A DNA stretch of 64,000 nucleotides. Source: Xenorhabdus doucetiae (GTDB lineage Bacteria; Pseudomonadota; Gammaproteobacteria; Enterobacterales; Enterobacteriaceae). Location of the stretch: contig NZ_FO704550.1 of NCBI RefSeq assembly GCF_000968195.1, forward strand, positions 372,001 through 436,000, in the 5' to 3' direction. Positions 47,371 through 57,132 of this stretch are shown in pieces. A program made the translations under genes and the position numbers. How positions within the stretch are numbered: position 1 is the first letter of the stretch; each line of letters opens with the position of its first letter. The notes beneath the pieces are model-generated. The model saw only the letters and a list, made by a program, of their open reading frames with translations. It made no database searches and had not been told where the DNA came from.

Positions 47371-48114
47371 ATGCTACAACAAATCTGCCAATTGGCACGG
47401 GAAGCAGGCGCGGCGATCATGGCGATCTATCAGGCTGAACAGCCGTTGCAAGTAGAACGTAAAATGGATGATTCACCGGTGACTGCCGCAGATATTGCCG
47501 CTCATAAGATCATTAAAGCGGGATTGTTGCGCATTGCGCCTGATATTCCGTTGTTATCGGAAGAAGAACCACCTGCATGGGAAGAGCGGAAAAATTGGCA
47601 GCGTTATTGGTTGGTTGATCCATTAGATGGTACGAAAGAGTTTATCCGTCGCAATGGCGAGTTTACCGTCAATATCGCATTGATAGAAAATGGCGCACCT
47701 GTGATGGGCGTTATCTATGTCCCTGTACAGAATGTCTTATATTCAGCACAAGGGCGTCAGGCGTGGAAAGAAACTAATGGCCAGAGGCTTCCCATTAAAG
47801 TGATGTCAGCGAAGCCGCCAATCGTGGTGGTCAGCCGTTCTCACAGGGATGATGAGGAGTTGCAAGATTATCTTTCCCAGCTCGGCGTGCACGATACCCT
47901 TTCCGTCGGATCTTCACTTAAGTTCTGCATGGTTGCAGAGGGAAAAGCCCAACTTTACCCACGCTTTGGGCCAACCAATATTTGGGATACCGCTGCCGGT
48001 CATGCCATTGCTATTGCGGCGGGAGCGCATGTCACGGATTGGGCGGGGAAAACACTGAATTACACGCCGCGCGAATCTTTTCTCAATCCAGGATTCAGGG
48101 TCAGTATTTTTTGA
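47371..48114 (+). CDS. cysQ: 3'(2'),5'-bisphosphate nucleotidase CysQ
   Basis: A 247-residue inositol-monophosphatase-fold enzyme that removes 3'-phosphate from PAP/PAPS and so helps control sulfate assimilation. Metal-binding motifs: SEEEPP, WLVDPLDGTKEFI and NIWDTAAGHAIA. Two ATGs are adjacent; the one at 47371 has better spacing from GAGG and aligns with the E. coli start (MLxQxCQLAR). It converges with ytfJ. Confidence 0.95.
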   Translation: MLQQICQLAREAGAAIMAIYQAEQPLQVERKMDDSPVTAADIAAHKIIKAGLLRIAPDIPLLSEEEPPAWEERKNWQRYWLVDPLDGTKEFIRRNGEFTVNIALIENGAPVMGVIYVPVQNVLYSAQGRQAWKETNGQRLPIKVMSAKPPIVVVSRSHRDDEELQDYLSQLGVHDTLSVGSSLKFCMVAEGKAQLYPRFGPTNIWDTAAGHAIAIAAGAHVTDWAGKTLNYTPRESFLNPGFRVSIF

Positions 48115-48209
48115 TGCCAAGGCGATAAAGATTAAGGTGATAATGGCTCACAGCAGGCAGAACCATTATCACTGTACGACATCAAAATGAATATAATTGA
48201 AAATCCAGA

Positions 48210-48767
48210 CTATTTTTGCAATTCATCTTTGATGAGGCTGATAACGTGCGTAATTTCCTCGTTATTTAACTTGCCATCTTTGACAAATTTCACGTTACCC
48301 TGTTTATCCAGCACAATGATGGCCGAACTTTTCGGTTCCAGCCCCCAAGTTTTCTTAGCCAGCCCGTTACTGTCGACAATAAATTGTGACCACGGAAACT
48401 GTTTTTTGCTGTCTTCAAGGCTATTGCGCACAAAAACGCCCGTACCAAAAATGGCTTCGTCGGTATTCACGATACTGGTCGTTTGATATTTATCCTTGGG
48501 TAAATTAGCTTTTTTCAAGGCTTGAATCAAAGGATCATTCATCTCTTTTGCGGAACTACGACCGGCAATATGCTGGATCGTCCTGACTTTTCCCGCCAGC
48601 TCAGTACTGCTCCAATTTTGGTAGCTGAACTTGTCATTGTTTAGCAACAGTTCACCTTTATCGGTCACACTGACCGCGGGAACGGGGTGTTCTAACGTGA
48701 TGTTATGGGCGAATGCGAATATTGGCGTTACACTCAATATTGCAGATAACACAATGTTTTTTAACAT
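48210..48767 (-). CDS. ytfJ: YtfJ-family periplasmic protein
   Basis: A 185-residue protein with a signal peptide (MLKNIVLSAILSVTPIFAFA) and a thioredoxin-like fold of the YtfJ family. It lacks a CxxC pair, so it is not an oxidoreductase of the usual kind. Motifs include AGKVRTIQHIAGRSSAKE and AIIVLDKQGNVKFVKDGKL. Its function is unknown. A 10-bp inverted repeat (48137-48146 with 48163-48172) lies between it and cysQ. Confidence 0.9.
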   Translation of the reverse strand: MLKNIVLSAILSVTPIFAFAHNITLEHPVPAVSVTDKGELLLNNDKFSYQNWSSTELAGKVRTIQHIAGRSSAKEMNDPLIQALKKANLPKDKYQTTSIVNTDEAIFGTGVFVRNSLEDSKKQFPWSQFIVDSNGLAKKTWGLEPKSSAIIVLDKQGNVKFVKDGKLNNEEITHVISLIKDELQK

Positions 48768-49106
48768 ATTTATTCCTTATTTATCATGGTGCGGCATGTT
48801 ATCAGGGAATGTCATATTCAGCATAGCGTTTGTTAACTGGTCTGTCCTCAAAAAAATAAACAATTTGATAACATTCAGAATAAGGGATCAGTAAGCAAGA
48901 AGAAAAATGTAATATAATGCTCGTTAATATCATGACGTTACATTAAAACAGTGATTGGTTCTTGATATTCAGGGGAACAATTTTCCATATACGTAGTCTA
49001 TACAGTTGGCATAATAGTGATGTGCTTTCTTGATTCACTGAATATGTTATGTAATAGATGTTATGCAATAGCATGTATCGTAAGAAGCATGGGAGGAAAA
49101 ACAGAG
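48768..49106. other. Intergenic region between ytfJ and ytfK
   Basis: AT-rich divergent promoter region. Candidate -10 elements for ytfK are TATAAT at 48913 and CATAAT at 49010. I see no gene, long repeat or PhoB box in it. Confidence 0.4.
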
Positions 49107-49313
49107 ATGAAAATCTTTCGCCATTATAACCCAATGAAAATTGCTCTCTACGTAAAAACCCTATTTCGTGGGCGATTATATATTCAGGATATGGGCGCTT
49201 TTGAATTCAATTATGGAAAAATTCTACCCCCGAAAATAAAAGATAAACGACATTTCCATGTAATGAGTGAAGTTAATCAGCAAGTATTGCGTTTACAAAC
49301 CGAAATGGGATGA
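49107..49313 (+). CDS. ytfK: YtfK/SatS-like small stringent-response factor
   Basis: A 68-residue protein, colinear with E. coli YtfK throughout: MKIFRHYNPMKIALYVKTLF, then RGRLYIQDMGAFEFNYGKI and VMSEVNQQVLRLQTEMG. In E. coli YtfK shifts SpoT towards ppGpp synthesis under phosphate or fatty-acid starvation. The ATG at 49107 follows GGGAGG; a longer in-frame extension upstream has no family support. A terminator follows. Confidence 0.92.
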   Translation: MKIFRHYNPMKIALYVKTLFRGRLYIQDMGAFEFNYGKILPPKIKDKRHFHVMSEVNQQVLRLQTEMG

Positions 49314-49383
49314 TTCTTTGTAACCGCTCATCGACTAATGGGTAATGTAATAAAGTTAATATGATACATAACATTAGTATAAT

Positions 49384-49406
49384 AAACGGCCTTACGGCCG
49401 TTTTTT
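49384..49406 (+). terminator. Terminator after ytfK
   Basis: AAACGGCC and GGCCGTTT form an 8-bp stem (49384-49403) followed by a T-run. It also ends just before the 3' end of the leftward hicAB operon and may serve both. Confidence 0.9.
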
Positions 49407-49418
49407 GATCGCGGGTTA

Positions 49419-49862
49419 TTATAGGGTTGTTGTGGTCATTACAGAAATGCCCACATTGCGGTTTAGTTGGTGTAATGCCAATTCGACGGTTTCAATTTTT
49501 GATGAATGCTCAACATCAAGCAAGCGGTCGATTTGTGTGGGTTTCTGACCCATTTTGCGAGCCAGTTCAGCTTTGCGAGTACCTGTTTCTATCATGGCAT
49601 TATGCAAAGCGGCTTTCATCGCTACCAGTACAGGTACACTAATAACGCATTCACCATTGAGTGGTGTACTACCTAGAGGAATAGGGCGGCGCTCTTCAAT
49701 TTCTATTGCTATAGCGGTTACCACACCTTCAACGGCCTCCAAAAGGGCCTCATCAATAGACCCACCCACTGAGTTCATCAAGGGCAGATCACGGCATGAT
49801 ACGATGTAGGCACCTGTCGATTCATCATGCTCTAATTTAACGGGGTAATGGAATATGGACAT
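49419..49862 (-). CDS. hicB: HicB-family antitoxin
   Basis: A 147-residue antitoxin. The N-terminal partial RNase-H-like HicB fold (FHYPVKLEHDESTGAYIVSC, PLMNSVGGSIDEAL) binds HicA. The C-terminal helix-turn-helix (TRKAELARKMGQKPTQIDRL) should bind the operon promoter. The start at 49862 has AGAGG seven bases upstream. It lies 72 bases downstream of hicA in the usual toxin-first order. Confidence 0.9.
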   Translation of the reverse strand: MSIFHYPVKLEHDESTGAYIVSCRDLPLMNSVGGSIDEALLEAVEGVVTAIAIEIEERRPIPLGSTPLNGECVISVPVLVAMKAALHNAMIETGTRKAELARKMGQKPTQIDRLLDVEHSSKIETVELALHQLNRNVGISVMTTTTL

Positions 49863-49934
49863 TTGACTACCTCTGTTTGGTTTTTCGACTAAAATCATCA
49901 AAATATATTTGTATTAATTTTTTTATTTTGAGGC

Positions 49935-50117
49935 TTATAGCCCTAGGTCTTTCAATATCTTCTTGCGAAGCGGTTCTGGCATCTCTTTGGAACCATGATC
50001 GGGGAAAACCGAACGCCGACCATTCAAATTAACTTTTTGATGACTGCCACCACCAGGCGCTTTTTTGAACTCGGCTCCCTGTTGTAACAGCCATCGCTTG
50101 AACTCACTGTACTTCAT
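49935..50117 (-). CDS. hicA: HicA-family toxin (mRNA interferase)
   Basis: A 60-residue double-stranded-RNA-binding-fold ribonuclease. The catalytic His26 sits in GGGSHQKV, and the rest (MKYSEFKRWLLQQGAEFKK, KKILKDLGL) is typical. CAGGGGAG lies just upstream of the ATG. The upstream AT-rich sequence contains the palindrome AACATTAATGTT at 50189-50200, a candidate HicB operator. Confidence 0.92.
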   Translation of the reverse strand: MKYSEFKRWLLQQGAEFKKAPGGGSHQKVNLNGRRSVFPDHGSKEMPEPLRKKILKDLGL

Positions 50118-50362
50118 TTGCTCCCCTGAGCTAATGCTATAATGATAACATATAAGTTTAATAAATTAACAAATAAAGTAAAAATAACAACATTAATGTT
50201 TATTATAGGGTTGTGTTAATGCTTTTTCCAGAGTGACAGCAAGTGTCACTGAAGCGGATAACACGAGGAAATGTGATGGAATACTGGTTACAACAGGAGA
50301 GGCTGAGGTGATCCTGCCATATCCACTTTGACTGGGTTTCAGGTTGGGCGTGTTTCAGGTAG

Positions 50363-50391
50363 TTAGCCCAATGATGACAACATTGGGCTAA
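50363..50391. terminator. Stem-loop downstream of msrA
   Basis: TTAGCCCAATG (50363-50373) pairs perfectly with CATTGGGCTAA (50381-50391) across a seven-base loop, just past the msrA stop. There is no T-tract, so it may act as an mRNA 3' protector more than a terminator. A second inverted repeat, AGTGACA/TGTCACT, lies at 50232-50250. Confidence 0.5.
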
Positions 50392-50399
50392 TAAATCAG

Positions 50400-51047
50400 C
50401 TAGTTACTAAGCGATGGCGGGAAGCAGATCCCAGTCCCGCCTAATCCGCAATAGCCTTCAGGGTTTTTGTGCAGGTATTGCTGATGATAATCCTCTGCAA
50501 AATAGAACGGCCCGGCTTCGCGAATTTCCGTAGTGATGGTGCGTTGGTCATCATTTTGCGCCATCGCCTGCTGGTATTGGTCTCGGCTGGCAATGGCCTG
50601 CTCATACTGTTGTGGTGAAACCGTGTAAAGGACGGAACGGTATTGAGTACCAATATCACCATGTTGACGCATACCTTGGGCAGGATCGTGATTTTCCCAG
50701 AACAGCGTGAGTAATTGTGAATAAGTGATTTTACTGGGATCAAAGACGATCCTGACGACTTCGGCATGACCCGTTAAGCCAGTGCACACTTCTTCATAAG
50801 TCGGATTGGGTGTCGTGCCGCCACTGTAACCCGCAGAGGTGGTATAAATGCCTTCCTGTTGCCAGAAAAGGCGCTCCACGCCCCAGAAACACCCCATGCC
50901 GATATAGGCAATTTCCATATTTTCAGGAATGTTATCGATCGCATGCTGTGTGATGTCATGGTAGGGTGATACCGTTAATGGTGTGCTCCTGCCGGGCAGG
51001 GTATCGGGTGAAGAAACATGTTGTCTTTCATTGGTTAAATTTGGCAA
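50400..51047 (-). CDS. msrA: Peptide methionine sulfoxide reductase MsrA
   Basis: A 215-residue enzyme reducing methionine-S-sulfoxide in proteins. The catalytic motif GCFWGVERLFW contains the active Cys, and GYCGLGGTGICFPP near the C-terminus holds the recycling cysteines. The best start is a TTG at 51047 preceded by AGGAG at six bases; no ATG is well placed. It is divergent from tamA as in E. coli. Confidence 0.94.
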   Translation of the reverse strand: MPNLTNERQHVSSPDTLPGRSTPLTVSPYHDITQHAIDNIPENMEIAYIGMGCFWGVERLFWQQEGIYTTSAGYSGGTTPNPTYEEVCTGLTGHAEVVRIVFDPSKITYSQLLTLFWENHDPAQGMRQHGDIGTQYRSVLYTVSPQQYEQAIASRDQYQQAMAQNDDQRTITTEIREAGPFYFAEDYHQQYLHKNPEGYCGLGGTGICFPPSLSN

Positions 51048-51176
51048 GATTATCTCCTGTATATGCACAAGTTTTATCATTATATGTGGCTTGTATATCT
51101 TTAAAACTTTACCAGAATTAATTTATTACGGCATTTTTTTAATACCCTACAGGTAGGATAAATATTAGGAGTTCGA

Positions 51177-52919
51177 GTGTCACGATATCCCCTCATATGT
51201 GCGCTTTTTGTCTCTATCGTCACTCCATCGGCTTATAGTGCAAATTTACGATTGAAAGTAGAAGGGCTTTCTGGCGAATTAGAAAAAAATACCAGAGTCC
51301 AGCTTTCCAATATCAGTACCGATGAAGTTGCTCCTGATGGCCGTTTTCGGGCGCGTGTGGAGAAAGCGATACGACAAGGGCTGCGTCCATTGGGATATTA
51401 TGAGCCTACCGTTGTATTTACCTATCAAGAAAATACCCCGCCTGCCCGTCCCGTTTTAACGGCAAAGGTCACACTTGGCGAACCCGTGCGAATCGCTAAA
51501 GTGAATATTGATTTGGCCGGAGGCGCTAAAACCGATAAAGATTATGCCGCCCTGATCAGAAAAAATAGGCCAAAAGAGGGGACGATACTCAACCACGGTG
51601 AATATGAAGATTTTAAAAGTGCATTGACGAATTTGGCCGTTAAGAAAGGTTATTTTGATGCCGTAATGAAAAAGAGTGAGTTGGGGGTAGCCGAAGCCCT
51701 GCACGAATCGATTTGGGATTTTGATTTCGATAGCGGGCAACGTTACCGTTTTGGCCCAGTGACATTCCACGGATCGCAAATTCGTGAAACTTACCTGCAT
51801 AACCTGATCCCTTTCAAACAAGGTGAATACTATACCTCAGAACAATTAGCCGAGTTTAACCGCCGTTTGGTTGACACCGGATGGTTCAACTCTGCGGTAG
51901 TGGTGCCGGATTTTAACTTAGGGCGTAACAGTCAGGATAAGGTATTACCGTTAAATGCTTCCTTGGTTCCCCGTTCGGCCAACTATGTTGAATTGGGCGG
52001 TGGCTATGCAACGGATGTCGGGCCGCGTGTTCAGGCAAAATGGAAAAAACCGTGGCTCAATTCCCGCGGGCACAGCTTGAGTACCAGCCTTAACCTTTCG
52101 GCACGAGAACAAATCATCGACGCATCCTACAAAATGCCGCTTAAGGTCAATCCCCTTGAAGAATATTATCAGTTACAGACAGGTTATAAACGTAAAGATA
52201 TTAACGATACGATTGCGGATACTGCGACCCTAAACCTTTCCCGTAACTGGGATCGTTTCACCGGTTGGCAGTACGGCGTTAACCTGCGCTGGAGTCTTAG
52301 CCACTTTACCCAAGCCAATGTCACCAATACCACTGTGCTGCTGTATCCGGGCGTCAGCCTCAGCCGTATTCGCCAGCGTGGCGGCACAATGCCTTATTGG
52401 GGAGATAGCCAGCGTTACTCGTTTGATATTTCTGATACCACTTGGCGATCCAATGTCGATTTTTTCGTGTTACAGGCACATCATGTCTGGATAAGAACGT
52501 ATCGCGAGAATCACCGCTTTGTGGTGCGGGCGGATTTGGGCTGGATAGAGACCAATGAATTCGACCAAGTGCCACCGGATCTCCGCTTCTTTGCCGGCGG
52601 GGATCGCAGTATTCGTGGCTATAAGTACCAGAAAATCTCACCGACAGACAGTCAGGGTAAACTCACCGGGGCATCTAAGTTGGCCGTTGGCTCGTTGGAG
52701 TATCAATACAATATTTATGGCAATTGGTGGAGTGCGTTGTTCGTTGATTCGGGTGAAGCGGTGAATGATATTAGAAGGAGTAATTTTAAAACCGGCGCAG
52801 GCATGGGGGTGCGTTGGGCTTCACCGGTAGGGCCGATAAAATTTGATTTGGCAACGCCAATCGGAGATCCAGATAGCCATAATGTTGAATTTTATATCGG
52901 GCTAGGGGCTGAACTATGA
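51177..52919 (+). CDS. tamA: Outer-membrane translocation and assembly protein TamA
   Basis: A 580-residue Omp85-family protein. A signal peptide (about 1-21, ending SAYSA), three POTRA domains (about 22-265) and a 16-strand beta-barrel follow, with the FAGGDRSIRGYKYQKISP motif of the inserted loop. It works with TamB in outer-membrane assembly or phospholipid transport. It starts with GTG preceded by AGGAG. Its stop overlaps tamB by four bases. Confidence 0.96.
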   Translation: MSRYPLICALFVSIVTPSAYSANLRLKVEGLSGELEKNTRVQLSNISTDEVAPDGRFRARVEKAIRQGLRPLGYYEPTVVFTYQENTPPARPVLTAKVTLGEPVRIAKVNIDLAGGAKTDKDYAALIRKNRPKEGTILNHGEYEDFKSALTNLAVKKGYFDAVMKKSELGVAEALHESIWDFDFDSGQRYRFGPVTFHGSQIRETYLHNLIPFKQGEYYTSEQLAEFNRRLVDTGWFNSAVVVPDFNLGRNSQDKVLPLNASLVPRSANYVELGGGYATDVGPRVQAKWKKPWLNSRGHSLSTSLNLSAREQIIDASYKMPLKVNPLEEYYQLQTGYKRKDINDTIADTATLNLSRNWDRFTGWQYGVNLRWSLSHFTQANVTNTTVLLYPGVSLSRIRQRGGTMPYWGDSQRYSFDISDTTWRSNVDFFVLQAHHVWIRTYRENHRFVVRADLGWIETNEFDQVPPDLRFFAGGDRSIRGYKYQKISPTDSQGKLTGASKLAVGSLEYQYNIYGNWWSALFVDSGEAVNDIRRSNFKTGAGMGVRWASPVGPIKFDLATPIGDPDSHNVEFYIGLGAEL

Positions 52920-55900
52920 AGTGGGCAAAAAGGGTCAGTATTGTTTTCCTGCTGATGGTTGGCCTGTTATTGATGGCCGTTGTCGGGCTGATTGGCAGCC
53001 AAACGGGTTTGCATTTTATGATTAACAGTGCGGCACGTTGGGTTCCCGGATTGGATATTGCGAGTGTCAGTGGCGGTTGGCGCGATTTAACCCTACAAGG
53101 CGTGAAATATCAGATGCCGGGCGTTAACGTTAAGGCTGATAATGTACACCTCGCTCTACGGCTTTCCTGCCTGAAACACAGCCAAGTGTGTGTCAACGCG
53201 CTGACAACGGAAGGAGTCACGGTTTCGGTGAATACTGCTGAACTTCCGCCATCGGCACCTGAGACTGAATCGGCACCCTTGACTGAATTACAAACACCGT
53301 ATCCTATCTCACTCGACTTGCTGTCTTTTAAAAATACGCATGTGCAGGTCGATGGTATCGCCATTGCATTGGATGAGTTTAAAACGGCGGCTCAGTGGCA
53401 GGAAAAGCAACTGATATTAAAGCCGACGGAAATTAATCATCTGCTGGTAGCTTTGCCAAAAAGTGCACCTGAAAAAGTTAGGGTCGCGCAAACAACCAAG
53501 CCGCAGGTTGAACCGCAAAAATCATTGGGTGAAACCTTGAAGGCGTTGTTCGCCAAGCCGCTGCTGGCGGAATTACCCGATATTCCCATTCCTCTTGATA
53601 TCACGCTGGAAGGTATCCACGGCCGTCAGCTTCGTTTAACGGGGGATACTGACATCAAGATTAATGACTTGCGGCTACAGGCCAGTAATCATGGGCAGGC
53701 AGTCGAGATAAAAATGTTGGGCTTACAGGCCGCAGAAGGCTCACTGGCGATACAGGGAACGGCAAAACTTTCTGAGCAATGGCCGATCAATGTGGCAATT
53801 AAAGGCAAAGTTGATAATTTAAATAGTGTCAATCTGGACGGCTTAAAAGGGCAACAAGTTGATTTAACGTTAAAAGGTGCGCTATTGCAGCAACTTAATC
53901 TCGCCTTGAATCTTTCCGGTCCTATAACCGCCAGTTTGGATGCTCAGACTGAATTGGCAACAGCAGATTTGCCGGTACGTCTGGCATTGAAAAGCCAGCA
54001 ACTGCAATGGCCATTGCAGGGTAAGCCCGAATATCAGCTTGATGGTGTCAAGTTACGTTTAAATGGACATGCCAGTGGTTACGATCTTTCCCTCCGCTCG
54101 GAGATTAAGGGCAATGATCTGCCTCCGGCCTTGTTGACGTTGGACGCCAAGGGCAATGAGGAATCGCTTCGGTTAACACGTTTGCGTTTGGCGGCCTTGC
54201 AGGGTAAAGCCGATATTATCGGTGTGGTTGATTGGAGTAAGGCCGTGAGTTGGAATGCCAAACTCATGTTGGATGGCATCAATACGGCTAAACAGTGGCC
54301 GGAATGGCCGGCCAAAATAGGCGGTAAAATAGCCGTGCGTGGCAGCCTGTATGGGGGAAGCTGGCAGCTTCAGATCCCTGAAATTGTCCTTGATGGTCAT
54401 GTGAAGCAGAATGTGATCAAAGCGCAGGGTAAAGCGTCGGGTAATGCCGCAGGGCAATGGGATATTCCTCAACTCGATGTTGCCATTGGGCATAATACAT
54501 TAAATATCCAAGGGCGGTTGACGGATGAGGCGTGGAAACTCGACGGTGAAATTCATGCACCGCAATTAAACGGCTTACTGCCGGGTTTGGCTGGCTTTGT
54601 GAGCGGTGAAGTCAAACTGCGCGGCAATCTCAAGGCACCGCAAATCATGGCGGATTTGAAGGCCCGTGGGTTGCGCTGGCAGGATGCGCTAAGGGTAGAT
54701 AGCGCCACGATTAAAGGTGACATCCGCTCGGCTGACCAGATCCAAGGCCAGCTATCGGTTGTGGTGCGTCAATTGAAACAGGCGGATCTCACGATCAGGG
54801 ACTTGACGCTCAACGCGAAGGGCACAGAAAAGCAACATGATTTACAACTGAAGATTGAAGGCACTCCGGTATCAGGCCAACTGGCGCTCAATGGCAGTTT
54901 TGATCGTCAAAAGGAGCACTGGAAAGGCAATATCAACCATACTGACTTTGTGACCCCTGTAGGTGAGTGGCGTTTAAGTCAGGCAATATCCGTTGATTAC
55001 TTCAACTTGCAACAAAAAGCTATCGTTGGAACGCATTGCTGGCTTAATCCCAATGCGCGCCTGTGTATCTCAAAACCGCTTGAGGCGGGAGCCAGCGGTC
55101 ATGCCCAAGTGGCGCTTGAGCGCTTTGATTTGGCGATGATCCAGCCATTCCTTGACAGAACGACCCAACTTAAGGGGATATTCAGTGGGCATGCTGATAT
55201 CCGATGGACAGCCGATCAGGGATTGCCACAAGCAAAAGTGGCACTGCAAGGGAACGGTGTACAAGTTCGGCAGGTTGTCGAAGGGAATACCTTACCGATT
55301 AATTTTGCAGCCGTTACTTTGAATGCAGGGCTGGCAAATGGCAAGGCGAATTTGGCATGGTTATTCAAACTGGCTGACAATGGGCAATTGAAAGGTGACG
55401 TGCAGGTCGCTGATGTAGAAGGCAGCCGGAAATTATCGGGGAATGTCGATATTCAGGCACTTTCCTTAAAGCTGATTAAACCGCTTTTAGATAAAGACGA
55501 AAAAGCGGAAGGCGGGTTAAATGCCAAGTTACGTCTTGGTGGCAATGCGAAGAAGCCGCTGCTCTTTGGTCAACTGAATGCTGATATCGTGAAAATGAGC
55601 AATCATTGGCTGCCATTCGATATTACCCAAGGTCAGTTGGCGGTTCATTTTGCCGGTGCCAGTTCTGATCTGCATGGCATGATCAGAACGCCCAAGGGGC
55701 AATTAAACCTGAATGGTTATGCTGATTGGCGCAGTTTGGATCAGTGGTATGCCAGATTGGCTGCCAATGGTGACAAATTGCGTGTCACCCTTCCTCCGAT
55801 GGTGAAGGTGGATGTCAGTCCCAATTTGGTGCTGGAAGCGAAACCAAACCTACTGAAACTCGATGGTAATGTGGATATCCCGTGGGCCAGAATTACGGTT

Positions 55901-56701
55901 CAGGAGTTACCGGAATCCGCGGTAGGGGTTTCCGCGGATGAAGTGATGTTGGATAAGCACCTCCAGCCCATTGAGAAGAAAAAATCATCTATTTTGATTC
56001 AAAGTAATTTAAATGTGCATATTGGCAATGATGTGCACTTGAGTGCCTTTGGTTTGAAAGCACGGCTCAAAGGCGCTTTGAAAGTCCTTCAGGATAAACA
56101 GGGGTTGGGATTAAATGGCCAGATTGATATCCCGGAAGGGAATTTCTATGCTTATGGGCAAGATTTGCAAGTGCGTAAGGGAACCATTATGTTCTCTGGT
56201 CCGCCGGATCAGCCCTTGTTAAATATTGAAGCGATCCGTAATCCAGAATCGACGGCGAACAAGGTCATCGCAGGTGTGCGGGTAACGGGATTGGCCGATA
56301 AACCGAAAGTGGAAGTTTTCTCTGATCCCGTCAAGTCACAACAGGAAGCCTTGTCTTACTTGTTACGAGGTGAAGGATTGGAAAAAGGGGATTATGACAA
56401 CTCACAAATGGCCGCTATGCTGATTGGGTTGGGCATTGCCCAGAGTAGTCAATTAGTCGGTAAGATTGGGGAAACTTTTGGCGTTTCTGATTTGGCCTTG
56501 GATACCCAAGGGGTGGGGGATAAATCTCAGGTTGTCGTCAGTGGCAGAATTACCAACGACTTGCAGGTGAAATATGGGGTGGGTATTTTTGATTCTTTGG
56601 CAACCCTGACGTTACGCTATCGTGTTATGCCAAGATTGTATCTGGAAGCGGTATCTGGTATTGATCAGGCTTTAGATCTGCTCTATGAGTTTGAGTTTTA
56701 A
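52916..56701 (+). CDS. tamB: TamB inner-membrane/periplasmic translocation protein
   Basis: A 1261-residue AsmA-like protein with one N-terminal membrane anchor (VSIVFLLMVGLLLMAVVGLI). A very long beta-rich periplasmic part follows, predicted to form a hydrophobic groove linking inner and outer membranes. The C-terminal DUF490 domain (about 900-1261) ends in QALDLLYEFEF. Partner of TamA, with ATGA overlap; ytfP follows after two bases. Length almost equals E. coli (1259). Confidence 0.96.
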   Translation: MKWAKRVSIVFLLMVGLLLMAVVGLIGSQTGLHFMINSAARWVPGLDIASVSGGWRDLTLQGVKYQMPGVNVKADNVHLALRLSCLKHSQVCVNALTTEGVTVSVNTAELPPSAPETESAPLTELQTPYPISLDLLSFKNTHVQVDGIAIALDEFKTAAQWQEKQLILKPTEINHLLVALPKSAPEKVRVAQTTKPQVEPQKSLGETLKALFAKPLLAELPDIPIPLDITLEGIHGRQLRLTGDTDIKINDLRLQASNHGQAVEIKMLGLQAAEGSLAIQGTAKLSEQWPINVAIKGKVDNLNSVNLDGLKGQQVDLTLKGALLQQLNLALNLSGPITASLDAQTELATADLPVRLALKSQQLQWPLQGKPEYQLDGVKLRLNGHASGYDLSLRSEIKGNDLPPALLTLDAKGNEESLRLTRLRLAALQGKADIIGVVDWSKAVSWNAKLMLDGINTAKQWPEWPAKIGGKIAVRGSLYGGSWQLQIPEIVLDGHVKQNVIKAQGKASGNAAGQWDIPQLDVAIGHNTLNIQGRLTDEAWKLDGEIHAPQLNGLLPGLAGFVSGEVKLRGNLKAPQIMADLKARGLRWQDALRVDSATIKGDIRSADQIQGQLSVVVRQLKQADLTIRDLTLNAKGTEKQHDLQLKIEGTPVSGQLALNGSFDRQKEHWKGNINHTDFVTPVGEWRLSQAISVDYFNLQQKAIVGTHCWLNPNARLCISKPLEAGASGHAQVALERFDLAMIQPFLDRTTQLKGIFSGHADIRWTADQGLPQAKVALQGNGVQVRQVVEGNTLPINFAAVTLNAGLANGKANLAWLFKLADNGQLKGDVQVADVEGSRKLSGNVDIQALSLKLIKPLLDKDEKAEGGLNAKLRLGGNAKKPLLFGQLNADIVKMSNHWLPFDITQGQLAVHFAGASSDLHGMIRTPKGQLNLNGYADWRSLDQWYARLAANGDKLRVTLPPMVKVDVSPNLVLEAKPNLLKLDGNVDIPWARITVQELPESAVGVSADEVMLDKHLQPIEKKKSSILIQSNLNVHIGNDVHLSAFGLKARLKGALKVLQDKQGLGLNGQIDIPEGNFYAYGQDLQVRKGTIMFSGPPDQPLLNIEAIRNPESTANKVIAGVRVTGLADKPKVEVFSDPVKSQQEALSYLLRGEGLEKGDYDNSQMAAMLIGLGIAQSSQLVGKIGETFGVSDLALDTQGVGDKSQVVVSGRITNDLQVKYGVGIFDSLATLTLRYRVMPRLYLEAVSGIDQALDLLYEFEF

Positions 56702-56703
56702 AG

Positions 56704-57051
56704 ATGCGAGTTATTGTTTATGGTAGCCTGAGGCGAAAACAAGGCAATCACCACTGGATGACGGATGCCCAATTGTTGGGAGAACACAGCTTAGAAGGTT
56801 ATGAAATTTATGATCTGGGGCACTATCCGGCGGTTATCCGTGGCGAAGGAACAATCGAATGTGAAGTTTATCGTATTACGCCATCCATCCTGACAGAATT
56901 GGATGAGTTGAAAAAAAACTCTCAGGAGTACGAAAGGGAACTGATTGAGACACCTTATGGTAAGGCGTGGATCTACTTGTATCAATTATCTGTTGAGGGG
57001 TTACAGAGGATAACCAGTGGTGACTGGCTGAAACGCCACGAAAAAGAGTAA
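56704..57051 (+). CDS. ytfP: Gamma-glutamylcyclotransferase-like protein YtfP
   Basis: A 115-residue protein with the YGSLRRKQGNHHWM phosphate-loop-like start and VIRGEG motif of the GGCT/AIG2 fold. A Glu in the ELDELKKNS helix is the likely catalytic acid. The enzymatic role of YtfP is not established. Third gene of the tamA-tamB-ytfP operon. Confidence 0.93.
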   Translation: MRVIVYGSLRRKQGNHHWMTDAQLLGEHSLEGYEIYDLGHYPAVIRGEGTIECEVYRITPSILTELDELKKNSQEYERELIETPYGKAWIYLYQLSVEGLQRITSGDWLKRHEKE

Positions 57052-57068
57052 GTATTAGACGATTAACA

Positions 57069-57101
57069 AAAACCTCTGTCCCAGTTATGGGCAGAGGTTT
57101 T
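57069..57101. terminator. Bidirectional terminator between ytfP and ppa
   Basis: AAAACCTCTG (57069-57078) pairs with CAGAGGTTTT (57092-57101), with CCCA/TGGG extending the stem inside. It lies between convergent genes. Confidence 0.85.
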
Positions 57102-57132
57102 GGGAATTAAGATCCGCAATTACTGACCAGAA

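Noticed and set aside
49017..49106. An N-terminal extension of ytfK
   Set aside because: The extension is Cys-rich and unlike any YtfK, and GGGAGG precedes the internal ATG at 49107.
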